A stretch of 64,000 bases of DNA. It comes from JALZKA01 sp963721645. Lineage in GTDB: Bacteria; Actinomycetota; Thermoleophilia; Solirubrobacterales; 70-9. How positions within the stretch are numbered: position 1 is the stretch's first letter; each line of letters starts with the position of its first letter. Below, in pieces: positions 7,814-16,087 of this stretch. The stretch covers positions 124,001 to 188,000 of the forward strand of contig CAVRJK010000001.1 in assembly GCA_963721645.1 (NCBI GenBank). Reading direction: 5' to 3'. A program made the translations under genes and the position numbers. A model generated the notes under the pieces. The model worked only from the letters and a program-made list of their open reading frames with translations. It had not been told where the DNA came from and did no database searches.

Positions 7814-8521
7814 ATGGAGGGTCTATGGGTGGTCATGCCCACGTACAACGAGGCCTTGAACCTCGAACCCGTGGTTGATGCGACCCGCAAGCACCTCCCG
7901 CCGGGAAGCCGGTTGTTGGTGGTCGACGACAGCTCCCCCGACGGGACCGGCGAGTTGGCAGACGATCTTTCGCAGAGGTTCGAGGAAGTGAGGGTTCTTC
8001 ATCGGACGAGTAAGGAGGGGCTCGGCGACGCGTACGTAGCGGGCTTTCAGCACGTGCTTGGCGAAGGCGCATCGCTCGTCATCCAGATGGATGCCGACTT
8101 CTCGCATGACCCGGCGGACATCCCTCGCCTCCTGGAGGCCGTCGCGGACGCAGACGTCGTGATCGGCTCGCGGTACGTCCGGGGTGGTGGGGTGCCGGAC
8201 TGGGGCCGCCGCCGCCGGGTGATGAGTCGGGTGGGATCGGCCTACGCGCAGGTGACGCTTGGACTTCCCCATCGGGATATGACGGGCGGCTTCAAAGCGA
8301 TCCGCCCCGAGGTCCTGGAGGCCGTCGAGCTCGATTCGATGGCCTCCCACGGCTACGCGTTCCAGGTGGAGCTGACCTATCGAGCCGCCCAGGCCGGTTT
8401 CCGGATCAAGGAAATCCCGATCCAGTTTCGCGACAGACGCGAAGGGCAATCGAAGATGAACGCGCGGATCGTGTTCGAAGCCGCCTTGGGAGTGCCTAGG
8501 ATGCGCCTGCGGCGTATGTGA
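7814..8521 (+). CDS. Polyprenol-phosphate mannosyltransferase (DPM1/Ppm1-like, GT2)
   Basis: This 235-residue GT-A glycosyltransferase should transfer mannose from GDP-mannose to polyprenyl phosphate at the cytoplasmic membrane face. It would supply lipid-linked mannose for lipoglycan synthesis or protein O-mannosylation. It has MPTYNEALN, the DDSSPDGT nucleotide loop, MDADFSHDP with the DXD at residues 93-95, GSRYVRGGG, and MTGGFKA. It lacks the C-terminal membrane domain of longer homologues, as is usual for the actinobacterial catalytic subunit. Its stop abuts a GGGTCTGGCCCC repeat. Confidence 0.88.
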   Translation: MEGLWVVMPTYNEALNLEPVVDATRKHLPPGSRLLVVDDSSPDGTGELADDLSQRFEEVRVLHRTSKEGLGDAYVAGFQHVLGEGASLVIQMDADFSHDPADIPRLLEAVADADVVIGSRYVRGGGVPDWGRRRRVMSRVGSAYAQVTLGLPHRDMTGGFKAIRPEVLEAVELDSMASHGYAFQVELTYRAAQAGFRIKEIPIQFRDRREGQSKMNARIVFEAALGVPRMRLRRM

Positions 8522-8545
8522 GGGTCTGGCCCCGGGTCTGACCCC
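8522..8545. repeat. Palindromic repeat pair (GGGTCTGRCCCC)
   Basis: Two adjacent copies, GGGTCTGGCCCC and GGGTCTGACCCC, follow immediately after the stop codon of the mannosyltransferase gene. They are in the TCTGA orientation, the reverse of most copies in the window. Confidence 0.7.
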
Positions 8546-8556
8546 TCGCTTCATTT

Positions 8557-8590
8557 TGTATAGTAGGTACTAGATCCATGCTTCTCACAA
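8557..8590 (+). promoter_or_regulatory. A+T-rich segment, candidate trxA promoter
   Basis: The stretch TTGTATAGTAGGTACTAG is the only A+T-rich DNA between the repeat and the thioredoxin gene. TATAGT could serve as a -10 box. No convincing -35 box is seen, so this is weak. Confidence 0.3.
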
Positions 8591-8617
8591 GAGCGGCATT
8601 CACGACCAGGAGACCAC

Positions 8618-8947
8618 ATGACCGGCAAGCTGCCTGACGTAACCGACGCCAACTTCCAGAGCGATGTCCTGGATTCCGGTGAGCCCGTCCTCGTTGACTT
8701 CTGGGCGCCGTGGTGCGGCCCGTGCCGCGTGGTTCATCCGATCCTCGAGGAGATGGCCGGCGAGCGCGACGACGTCCGCATCGTCTCGCTGAACATCGAT
8801 GACAACCAGGAGACGGCCTCGCAGTTCGACGTGCTCTCGATCCCGACCCTGATCCTCTTCAAGAATGGGGCCGAGGCAAAGCGCATCGTCGGCGCCAGGC
8901 CGAAGCGGAGCCTCGAGGCAGAGCTCGAGCCCGCGCTCACGGCATAA
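8618..8947 (+). CDS. trxA: Thioredoxin
   Basis: The 109-residue protein is the standard length. The redox motif WCGPC is at residues 32-36 and the cis-proline at 76 (SIPTLILF). It reduces disulfides in cytoplasmic proteins using electrons from thioredoxin reductase. An AGGAG ribosome-binding site at 8608-8612 supports the ATG. It is followed after 8 bases by a secreted beta-propeller gene, possibly co-transcribed. Confidence 0.93.
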   Translation: MTGKLPDVTDANFQSDVLDSGEPVLVDFWAPWCGPCRVVHPILEEMAGERDDVRIVSLNIDDNQETASQFDVLSIPTLILFKNGAEAKRIVGARPKRSLEAELEPALTA

Positions 8948-8955
8948 GCCAGTCG

Positions 8956-9894
8956 ATGCGGCGCATATGGGGACTCGGCCTGCTCTTGGCGGCGCTCGGG
9001 CTCCTGGCGGTACCGGGTCCTGGAAGCGCCAAGCCACGGGTGGCCGGCGTGTTCGATCTGAGCGGAACCCCGGGTCAGATCGCTAAAGACGGGCGCGGTG
9101 TGATGTGGGTCTTGCTGTCGGGGAGCTCGCAGAACAACACCCTCGCCCGGATCAAGCCGAACGGAGGCGTCAAGGAATACGCTCCCGCGGCGCTCGGGAA
9201 CGCGGTCGGGTTGACCCTTGGGAGAGACGGCAACCTCTGGGCCACAAAGAACGGTGGCGTCGTGCGGATTCCTCCGAAGAAGCCGAACGATGCTGCGGAC
9301 TTCAGCATTGCCGCGATCAACGATCCGCGGCGAATCACTCCCGGGCCGAAGGGGAAGCTCTGGACCGCGAGTGGCGACAAGCTGGTTTCCTTCCGTCCGG
9401 GCGACCCCGGCAATCCCAACCAGCGCACGATCAACGGGATGGCGGCGCGCGGCATCGCGGCCACCCGCACACACGTCTGGATCGCGGACTTCGGGGGGCA
9501 GCGGATCATCCGCGTCAAGCCCTCCGGCGCTGACAAATCTTTCAACGTAGGCGGTGGTCCCCAGGAGGTCGGAGCCAACGGACGGCGCGTCCTCTACGCG
9601 AACCCCGGCAGCGACCCGCAGACGGTCGGCGTTATCGACGGGAAGAAGATCCGCAAGACGAATACCCCCAACTCCGATCCGTTCGGGATCACGTTTTCAG
9701 CAGGCCAATGGTGGGTGGCCAACTTCGCTGCTCGCAGCCTTTCGATCCTGCCGGCAAAGGGTGGAAAGGCCGACCGTCTGAAGCTTCCAGCCAACTCTGG
9801 GCCGCGCTGGGTGGCAGCCGGGAAGGCCGACACGCTGTGGGTCTCGCTCGAGACCTCGGAGCAAGTCGCCCGGATCAAGGGCGTCGGCGACTGA
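8956..9894 (+). CDS. Secreted Vgb/SMP-30-like beta-propeller protein
   Basis: The 312-residue protein has a signal peptide (about residues 1-25, ending GPGSA-KP). It then has repeated blades of the type GxDGxxWxTxxxxxxVxRI, for example LGRDGNLWATKNGGVVRI and KGKLWTASGDKLVSF. This resembles streptogramin lyase (Vgb) and NHL-type propellers. Most such proteins are not antibiotic lyases, so I do not infer resistance. It is probably an extracytoplasmic binding or catalytic protein of unknown substrate. Confidence 0.75.
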   Translation: MRRIWGLGLLLAALGLLAVPGPGSAKPRVAGVFDLSGTPGQIAKDGRGVMWVLLSGSSQNNTLARIKPNGGVKEYAPAALGNAVGLTLGRDGNLWATKNGGVVRIPPKKPNDAADFSIAAINDPRRITPGPKGKLWTASGDKLVSFRPGDPGNPNQRTINGMAARGIAATRTHVWIADFGGQRIIRVKPSGADKSFNVGGGPQEVGANGRRVLYANPGSDPQTVGVIDGKKIRKTNTPNSDPFGITFSAGQWWVANFAARSLSILPAKGGKADRLKLPANSGPRWVAAGKADTLWVSLETSEQVARIKGVGD

Positions 9895-9929
9895 GCGCTG
9901 CGGCTTTCAAGCCTCTACAGTCGTCGCCG

Positions 9930-10109
9930 ATGCCATTCATTCACGTTCACTGGTTCGAAGGCCGCTCAGATGAGCAGAAGGCTGAGCTCGCCAAGCGGAT
10001 AACGGAGGCGATGGTCGAGGTCGGCAAGACCTCGGCCGATCACGTCTGGATCAAGTTCGACGACTCAAAGAAGTCGGACTGGGTGATGGGCGGCGAACAG
10101 CAGGGCTGA
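9930..10109 (+). CDS. 4-oxalocrotonate tautomerase-family protein
   Basis: This 59-residue protein begins M-P-F-I-H-V. After removal of methionine the N-terminal proline is the catalytic base of the tautomerase superfamily. The body (ELAKRITEAMVEVGKT and DHVWIKFDD) matches the small 4-OT fold of about 60 residues, which assembles as hexamers. Its start is only about 35 bases after the propeller gene. The physiological substrate is unknown. Confidence 0.8.
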   Translation: MPFIHVHWFEGRSDEQKAELAKRITEAMVEVGKTSADHVWIKFDDSKKSDWVMGGEQQG

Positions 10110-10134
10110 CGCCCCGCTGTTCGCACCCAACCGG

Positions 10135-10494
10135 CTAGGTCTCCTCGACCTCGATCGTCTTCGACTTGGCCTTCTCGCAGATGCCAAAGTCGGAGCCGAC
10201 CTTGGCGTAGAACTTGCCCTTCTTCTCACCGGAGTTACCGGTCGACCACTTGCCGCTGTCGGAAGTGTCGTCGCCGACCTTCTTGTCCTTCCCGGGCTTC
10301 TTCTTGAAGACCGTGACCTTGCGGCCGGTCTCGCATTCCTGCTCGTCGGACTTGATCTTTCCGGAGAAGTCTCCGTTCGGACCCTTGATGGTCAACTCGG
10401 TCTCGTAAATCACCTGACCCGTAGCGCTTATCGGGACGATGGCAATTGCCGCCACTGCCACGACGAGAAGCGCCGCTCTAAATACAGACTTCAT
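10135..10494 (-). CDS. Small secreted protein, single-domain member of an unnamed family
   Basis: The 119-residue protein has a signal peptide (about residues 1-26, ending SATGQ). One domain rich in lysine and aspartate follows. It contains FSGKIKSDEQECETGRKV, a GKW strand and a GKFYAKV strand, with two cysteines. The same pattern, F-x-G-K-(I/V)-K-S-x(4-5)-C-x(3)-R, then GKW, then an aromatic-rich strand, occurs twice in the protein at 53501-54244. It looks like an extracellular beta-sandwich. I do not recognise a named family. It lies downstream of ileS on the same strand. Confidence 0.7.
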   Translation of the reverse strand: MKSVFRAALLVVAVAAIAIVPISATGQVIYETELTIKGPNGDFSGKIKSDEQECETGRKVTVFKKKPGKDKKVGDDTSDSGKWSTGNSGEKKGKFYAKVGSDFGICEKAKSKTIEVEET

Positions 10495-10563
10495 TCCCCG
10501 TACCTTCCCTTTGCTTTGCCGAGTAGGCGGATACCTGCTCGCCGCCGCAGCATACGCCTCTCG

Positions 10564-13500
10564 TCAGGCGCGCGCGATCCCGATTGAGAGTCCCATCCCC
10601 TCGATCGCCACCTCAACCGCAGGGCCTTCCGCGTCGTAGTCGAGCTGGGTCGCGAGGACCTCACCCGTCACATACTCTTCGTGCGCACGTGCGGCCTTGA
10701 TCAGTGCTTCGTCGCCGCCCAGCCGCAGAGAGATCCGGTCGGTGATCTCCAGACCCGCCTGCTTGCGCGCGTTCTGGACCGCGTGGACGATCTCGCGGGC
10801 GAGGCCTTCACGGCGCAGGTCGTCGTCCAGGTCGAGCGCAAGCGCAACGGCTCGCCCGGCCTCGGACTCGACCTCGTAGCCCTCGAGCGGCTCCATCACG
10901 AGCTGAAGGTCGGCCGGCTCCAGCGTGTGCTCGTGGCCCTCGATCGAGATGCCGACCTCGCGCTCACCATTTGCTGCCGCGCGGGCTGAGTCTGGGTCGA
11001 GCCCTTCGACCGCGGCGGCAACCTGCGGCATCGACTTGCCGAAGCGCGGGCCGAGGGTGCGGTAGTTCGGCTTCACGCGGTGGGAGACCAGCTCAGCCTC
11101 TTCGGTAACGAACTCGAGCTCGCGCACGTTCAGCTCCGAGCGCACCACGTCGCCCAGGCGTTCGATCTCGTCTCGCTCGGAGCCCGTTGCGACGATCACC
11201 GCCTTCGCGAGCGGCTGGCGCATCTTCATCTTGGCGGCGGCGCGAGCGGCGCGGCCCAGCTCGATGGCGCGCATCGCTGCGGACACGCCCGCCTCGAGCT
11301 CGGGATTGCGATAGCCGTTGTCCGCGCGCGGGAAGTCGGAGAGGTGGACCGACGAGGCATCCCCCGAGAGGTTTCGGTGGATCTCGTCGGTCAGGAAGGG
11401 AATGAAGGGCGCGAGCATCCGTGCGAGCTCGAGTAGACAGTGGCGGAGCGTGCCCAGCGCATGCTCGTCGCCTTCCCAGAAGCGTCGCCGGGAGAGGCGT
11501 ACGTAGCGGTTCGAAAGCGTCTCGACGAACCCGGCGATCTCCTGCCCGGCGCGGGTGCAGTTGAAGTCCTCCATCTCGCGGCCCGCTACCTCAGCGGTTC
11601 GCTCGAGCTCGCTCAGGATCCACCGATCCAGATCGGTCCCCTCGCCCGGCGCCGGGGCCTGCGGCGCGGTTTCGCGCTCCAGACCCTCCGCATTTGCGTA
11701 CATGACCCAGAACGAGTACGTGTTCCAAAGCGTGTTCATGAACTGTCGCGTCGCCTCGCCGAGCGACTCGACCGAGAAGCGGTAGCCCGACCAGGGTTGC
11801 TGCGCGGTGAGGTAGTACCAGCGGAACGCATCGGCGCCGTAGGTGTCGAACACCTCCCACGGGTCCACGACGTTGCCCTTCGACTTCGACATCTTCTGGC
11901 CCTCGGGGTCGAGGATCAGGCCCAGGCAGACGCAGTTCTCGTACGAGGACTGATCGAAGACGAGGGTCGAGACGGCGAGGAGCGAGTAGAACCAGCCGCG
12001 GGTCTGGTCGATCCCCTCGCACACGTACTGGGCGGGAAAGCGCTTCTCGAACTCGTCCGTGTTTTCGAAGGGGTGGTGGAACTGGGCGAAGGGCATCGAG
12101 CCCGAGTCGAACCACGTGTCGATGACCTCTTGGACGCGGTGCATTTGCCCCTCGCACCCCTCGCGCTCGCAACCGAAGACGATGTCGTCCACGTATGGGC
12201 GGTGGAGGTCGTCGGGGATTTCGCCACCACGCTCGCGCAGATCGTCGAGCGAGCCGGCGCAGAACTCCTCGTCGCAACCGTCCGCGTCGCACTGCCAGAT
12301 AGGCAGGGGGGTGCCCCAGTAGCGCTCGCGCGAGAGCGCCCAGTCGACGTTCGACTCCAGCCACTTGCCGAACCGCCCGTGCTTGATGTGCTCGGGGTGC
12401 CAGCCGATCTTCTCGTTCTCGGCGAGCATCCGGTCCCGCACGTCGGTCGTTCGGATGTACCAACTCGACTTGGCGTAGTAGATGAGCGGGGTGCCGCAGC
12501 GCCAGCAGTGCGGGTAGGCGTGCTCGTAGTCGACACGTTTGAAGAGCCTGCCCTTCTCCTCCAGCGCCTTGACGATCTCCGGGTTGTGCTCGAAGACGAG
12601 CTTGCCCTGGAAATCGGGAACGCGCTCGTCGTAGGTGCCGTCGGACTTGACCGGGTTTTGGAGCGTCATCCCGTGCTGCTCGCCCAGGCGGAAGTCGTCC
12701 TCGCCAAAGGCGAGCGCGGTGTGGACAAGCCCGGTGCCGTCATCGGTCGTGACGAAGTCGCCCAGGAGGACGGAGTGGCCGAGGGGACCGAAATCCTCGC
12801 CGGTCACGTAGTCGAACGGCGCCTCGTAGCGGACGCCTTCGAGCGCCGAACCCGGGAAGGACGCGAGCACCTCGAAGCCCTCTCCCAGCACACGCTCTGC
12901 GAGGGGAGCGGCCAGGATCACGACCTCGTCCGAATCGGCAGCCTTCGCGCGGACGTACTCGATCTCGGCGCCAGCGGCCACCGCCGCGTGTGAGATCAGG
13001 GTCCACGGCGTCGTGGTCCAGACGAGGAGGTTGTCCCCGGCCTGGATGGGTGCTGGGGTCTGACCCCGTTCACCCAAGGCGCCCGAGCTTTTGTCAGCGT
13101 GTCGTGAGGGGTCTGACCCCTCCGTGACCGGCAGCCGTACATACACCGATGGATCGACGACGTCCTTGTAGCCCTGCGCCACCTCGTGGGAAGACAGAGC
13201 GGTTCCGCAGCGGGGGCAGTACGGGACGACCTTGTAGCCCTGATACAGGCGCCCCGCGTCCCAGATCTGGCGCAGAGCCCACCAGACCGACTCGATGTAG
13301 TCATCGGTCATCGTGACGTAGGGGTCGTCGAGGTCGATCCAAAAGCCACTGCGCTCGATCAGCCGGCTCCAGTCCTCGACGTAGCGGAAGACCGACTCGC
13401 GGCACTTCGCGTTGAACTCGGCGATGCCGTACTCCTCGATCTCCTCCTTGGACGAGATGCCGAGCTCCTTTTCGACCTCCAGCTCCACCGGCAGGCCGTG

Positions 13501-13767
13501 GCAGTCCCAGCCTGCCTTGCGCGGCACGTTCGCGCCGGCCATGGTCCGGTAGCGCGGGTAGACGTCCTTGAAGACGCGCGCCAGGACGTGGTGAGAGCCG
13601 GGCTTGCCGTTGGCCGTAGGCGGCCCCTCGTAGAAGCTCCACGTGTCGGCGTGGGCGCGCAGCTCGAGCTGGCGGTTGAAGAGGTCCTCTTCGGACCAGG
13701 TCTCGAGCAGGCTGTGTTCGAGCTCCACGAAGCTCTGCTTGGGGTCGACTGGAGTGAATCCGCTCAC
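10564..13767 (-). CDS. ileS: Isoleucyl-tRNA synthetase, IleRS2 type with GXHH motif
   Basis: This 1067-residue class I synthetase charges tRNA-Ile. It has an N-terminal catalytic core, the CP1 editing domain, KMSKS at residues 625-629 and a long anticodon-binding C-terminus. The normal HXGH signature is replaced by GSHH at residues 57-60, within ANGKPGSHHVLARVFKDV. Established work on IleRS2 enzymes links a GXHH swap to very high mupirocin resistance. Residues about 216-238, at the entry to the editing domain, are encoded by two GGGGTCTGACCCC repeats with a 40-base spacer. This in-frame insertion adds about 22 residues just before the conserved LLVWTTTPWTL. No second ileS is in the window. 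Confidence 0.95.
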   Translation of the reverse strand: MSGFTPVDPKQSFVELEHSLLETWSEEDLFNRQLELRAHADTWSFYEGPPTANGKPGSHHVLARVFKDVYPRYRTMAGANVPRKAGWDCHGLPVELEVEKELGISSKEEIEEYGIAEFNAKCRESVFRYVEDWSRLIERSGFWIDLDDPYVTMTDDYIESVWWALRQIWDAGRLYQGYKVVPYCPRCGTALSSHEVAQGYKDVVDPSVYVRLPVTEGSDPSRHADKSSGALGERGQTPAPIQAGDNLLVWTTTPWTLISHAAVAAGAEIEYVRAKAADSDEVVILAAPLAERVLGEGFEVLASFPGSALEGVRYEAPFDYVTGEDFGPLGHSVLLGDFVTTDDGTGLVHTALAFGEDDFRLGEQHGMTLQNPVKSDGTYDERVPDFQGKLVFEHNPEIVKALEEKGRLFKRVDYEHAYPHCWRCGTPLIYYAKSSWYIRTTDVRDRMLAENEKIGWHPEHIKHGRFGKWLESNVDWALSRERYWGTPLPIWQCDADGCDEEFCAGSLDDLRERGGEIPDDLHRPYVDDIVFGCEREGCEGQMHRVQEVIDTWFDSGSMPFAQFHHPFENTDEFEKRFPAQYVCEGIDQTRGWFYSLLAVSTLVFDQSSYENCVCLGLILDPEGQKMSKSKGNVVDPWEVFDTYGADAFRWYYLTAQQPWSGYRFSVESLGEATRQFMNTLWNTYSFWVMYANAEGLERETAPQAPAPGEGTDLDRWILSELERTAEVAGREMEDFNCTRAGQEIAGFVETLSNRYVRLSRRRFWEGDEHALGTLRHCLLELARMLAPFIPFLTDEIHRNLSGDASSVHLSDFPRADNGYRNPELEAGVSAAMRAIELGRAARAAAKMKMRQPLAKAVIVATGSERDEIERLGDVVRSELNVRELEFVTEEAELVSHRVKPNYRTLGPRFGKSMPQVAAAVEGLDPDSARAAANGEREVGISIEGHEHTLEPADLQLVMEPLEGYEVESEAGRAVALALDLDDDLRREGLAREIVHAVQNARKQAGLEITDRISLRLGGDEALIKAARAHEEYVTGEVLATQLDYDAEGPAVEVAIEGMGLSIGIARA
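13055..13120. repeat. Repeat element inserted in frame in ileS
   Basis: Perfect GGGGTCTGACCCC copies lie at 13055-13067 and 13108-13120, same orientation. Read on the minus strand the spacer begins TCACGACACGCTGACA. That matches the spacer of the 325-392 pair at 12 of 16 positions. Repeat plus spacer is 66 bases (22 codons) and preserves the ileS frame. Confidence 0.85.
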
Positions 13768-13841
13768 GGGAACGAGTCTATGAGCGCTGTGCCGGAAGCG
13801 AATAGCCTCAGCGCCGCAAACTTTTCGACGACGGAGGATTG

Positions 13842-15155
13842 ATGGCAGAGCAGCTCTGGGGAGAAGAGACCGAGAAAGCGGTCGAGAACTTCCCCGTTTC
13901 CGGGCATCCGGTCCCGACCCCCGTGATCAGGGCGCTTGGTCGCTTGAAGGCTGCGGCCGCGCGCGCCAACGCCGATCTCGGCAAGCTCGATTCCGAGATC
14001 GCCGAGAAGATTGCCACCGCCGGTGACGCGATCGCCGCCGGCGAGCACGACGAGCAGTTCCCCGTCGATGTCTTCCAGACCGGGTCGGGCACCTCGTCGA
14101 ACATGAACGCGAACGAGGTGATCGCAAACCTTGCCGGCGAGGACGTCCACCGCAACGACCACGTGAACATGGGCCAGTCGTCGAACGACGTGTTCCCGTC
14201 CGCGGTACATATCGCCGCGCTCGGCGAGGTCAACGAGGATCTCCTGCCGGCGATGGACGCCCTTTCCGCGGTGCTCGACAAGCGAGCCGCGGAGTTCGAC
14301 GACATCGTCAAGACGGGCCGGACCCACCTGATGGACGCGGTCCCGGTCACCTTGGGTCAGGAGTTCGCCGGATACGCGGCGCAGATCAGCCTGGGAGCCG
14401 ACCGCGTGCGTGCGACGCTCGAGCGGGTGGGCCAGCTTCCTCTCGGCGGCACCGCGACCGGCACCGGGTTGAACACTCACCCCGAGTTCGCCGAGAAGGT
14501 GCGTGCCCTGGTCTCCAAGGACATGGGCATCGAGATCTCGGCGCCTCGCGACCGCTTCGAAGCGCAGGCCAACCGCGACTCGCTCGTTGAGCTCTCGGGC
14601 GCGCTCAAGGTCGTCGCCGTCTCGCTGATCAAGATCGCGAACGACCTGGCGATGATGGGCTCAGGCCCGCGGGCGGGGCTGTCGGAGCTGCGGCTGCCCG
14701 AGCTCCAGAAGGGCTCGTCGATCATGCCGGGCAAGGTCAACCCCGTCATCCCCGAGGTCGTGATCCAGGTCGGCGACCAGGTGATCGGCAACGACGCAGC
14801 GATTACCGCGGCCGGAGCGCAGGGGCAGTTCGAGCTCAACGTTCGGGTGCCACTGATCGCGCGGAACCTGCTCGATCAGATCAAGCTTCTGGGCGCAGCC
14901 TGCCGCCTGCTCGACGAGAAGTGTGTGGCGGGCCTTGAAGCGAACATGGAGCGGCTCAACGAGTACAAGGAGTCGAACCTCCAGGTCACGACGGCGCTGA
15001 ACGAGATCATCGGCTACGACAAGGGCGCCGAGATAGTCAAGGAAGCGGCGTCTTCCGGGCGCACCGTCCGGGAGGTCGCGATCGAGAAGGGCGTCGAGGA
15101 GAAGGTTCTCGACGACGCAATCGACTTCGAGGCGATCGCGAAGCCGCACGGCTGA
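13842..15155 (+). CDS. fumC: Fumarate hydratase class II
   Basis: This enzyme hydrates fumarate to L-malate in the TCA cycle. The 437-residue protein has the fumarase/aspartase signature GSSIMPGKVNP with the catalytic serine loop. It also has GSGTSSNMNANEV and TGRTHLMDAVPVTLGQE. It is about 20 residues short at the N-terminus, beginning LWGEETEKAVENFPVSG where most homologues first have MGEVEVP. No upstream in-frame start supplies this. It is divergent from ileS and followed after one base by a secreted-protein gene. Confidence 0.92.
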   Translation: MAEQLWGEETEKAVENFPVSGHPVPTPVIRALGRLKAAAARANADLGKLDSEIAEKIATAGDAIAAGEHDEQFPVDVFQTGSGTSSNMNANEVIANLAGEDVHRNDHVNMGQSSNDVFPSAVHIAALGEVNEDLLPAMDALSAVLDKRAAEFDDIVKTGRTHLMDAVPVTLGQEFAGYAAQISLGADRVRATLERVGQLPLGGTATGTGLNTHPEFAEKVRALVSKDMGIEISAPRDRFEAQANRDSLVELSGALKVVAVSLIKIANDLAMMGSGPRAGLSELRLPELQKGSSIMPGKVNPVIPEVVIQVGDQVIGNDAAITAAGAQGQFELNVRVPLIARNLLDQIKLLGAACRLLDEKCVAGLEANMERLNEYKESNLQVTTALNEIIGYDKGAEIVKEAASSGRTVREVAIEKGVEEKVLDDAIDFEAIAKPHG

Positions 15156-15156
15156 C

Positions 15157-16065
15157 ATGCGCACTGGGGGGATCGCGTTTGCCGTGTTTGTGGTCGCCCT
15201 GTTGGTGGGCGCGCTCGCGCAGGGCGGAACCGTCTGGGCTCAGGGGGAGGAACCCCGCCTCCGCGGACCGGACAGGGAACTCCCCCGGGGCGGCACCAGC
15301 GTCTTCCCGCAACACCATGTCGTCGGCTTCGCCGGCGCACCGCAAGCGGCCGGCCTGGGCGAGCTGGGCATCGGCTCGCCAAGCGAGGCAGCTAGGAAGC
15401 TCGAGCGCCAGGCACGCCCCTACAACAGGCTTTCGAACAAGAAGCTTTTGCCGGTTTTCGAGCTGATCGGAGTGATCGCGCTGGCGAGCCCCGGCCAAGA
15501 TGGGAAGTACCGCGCCCGCCAGCCGGACCGCATCATCCGCCGTTACGCGAACGAGGCCCGCGAGCAGAAGTTCCTCTTGATGATGGACATCCAGCCGGGC
15601 CGCTCGACCTTTATCGAGGAGGCAAAGCATCTGGAGCCATGGCTCGAGCGCTCCTTCGTCTCGATTGCGCTCGACCCGGAATGGAACATGGGCCCGAACG
15701 GGGTGCCGGGTGAACGAGTAGGAAGCGTCGACGCTTCGATGGTCAACAAGGTGACCGCTTACCTGTCCAAGATCATCCGCCGAAAAGATCTCCCGCAGAA
15801 GCTGGTTGTCGTCCACCAGTTCACCGACGACATGGTCAAGAACGAGGAGAGGCTGAAGGTCCATCGCAACATCGACCTCGTTCTCAATGCAGACGGGGTC
15901 GGGTCGCCGGGCGCGAAGCGATCCACATACGAGGCGTTGGCCCCGTCGAGGGCCTCGGGTGTTTCACCGGGGTTCAAGCTCTTCTACGAAGAGGACACAA
16001 ACCTGATGAGCCCGGGGCAGGTCCTGGGCCTGCGCCCAAAGCCGAAGTTCGTCGTCTACGAGTAA
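15157..16065 (+). CDS. Secreted protein of unknown function, possible TIM-barrel glycosidase-like fold
   Basis: The 302-residue protein has an N-terminal signal sequence (about residues 1-29, ending WAQG). The body has evenly spaced strand-like segments (HHVVGFAG, LLPVFELIGVIAL, KFLLMMDIQPG, VSIALDPEW, KLVVVHQFTDDMV, IDLVLNADG), as in a beta/alpha barrel. ALDPEWN resembles the acidic active-site strands of glycoside hydrolases, but no family can be named. It starts one base after the fumC stop. Confidence 0.6.
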   Translation: MRTGGIAFAVFVVALLVGALAQGGTVWAQGEEPRLRGPDRELPRGGTSVFPQHHVVGFAGAPQAAGLGELGIGSPSEAARKLERQARPYNRLSNKKLLPVFELIGVIALASPGQDGKYRARQPDRIIRRYANEAREQKFLLMMDIQPGRSTFIEEAKHLEPWLERSFVSIALDPEWNMGPNGVPGERVGSVDASMVNKVTAYLSKIIRRKDLPQKLVVVHQFTDDMVKNEERLKVHRNIDLVLNADGVGSPGAKRSTYEALAPSRASGVSPGFKLFYEEDTNLMSPGQVLGLRPKPKFVVYE

Positions 16066-16087
16066 GCCGCTCCTAGACTCGGGCATT

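Noticed and set aside
8956..9894. Virginiamycin B lyase resistance gene
   Set aside because: The propeller repeats alone do not show lyase residues, and the protein is secreted. Resistance is not supported.
11440..12993. Long open frame antisense to ileS (and similar ones opposite polX, ftsH and the M20 gene)
   Set aside because: These arise from codon bias in high-G+C genes. They have no homologous motifs and lie opposite well-supported genes.
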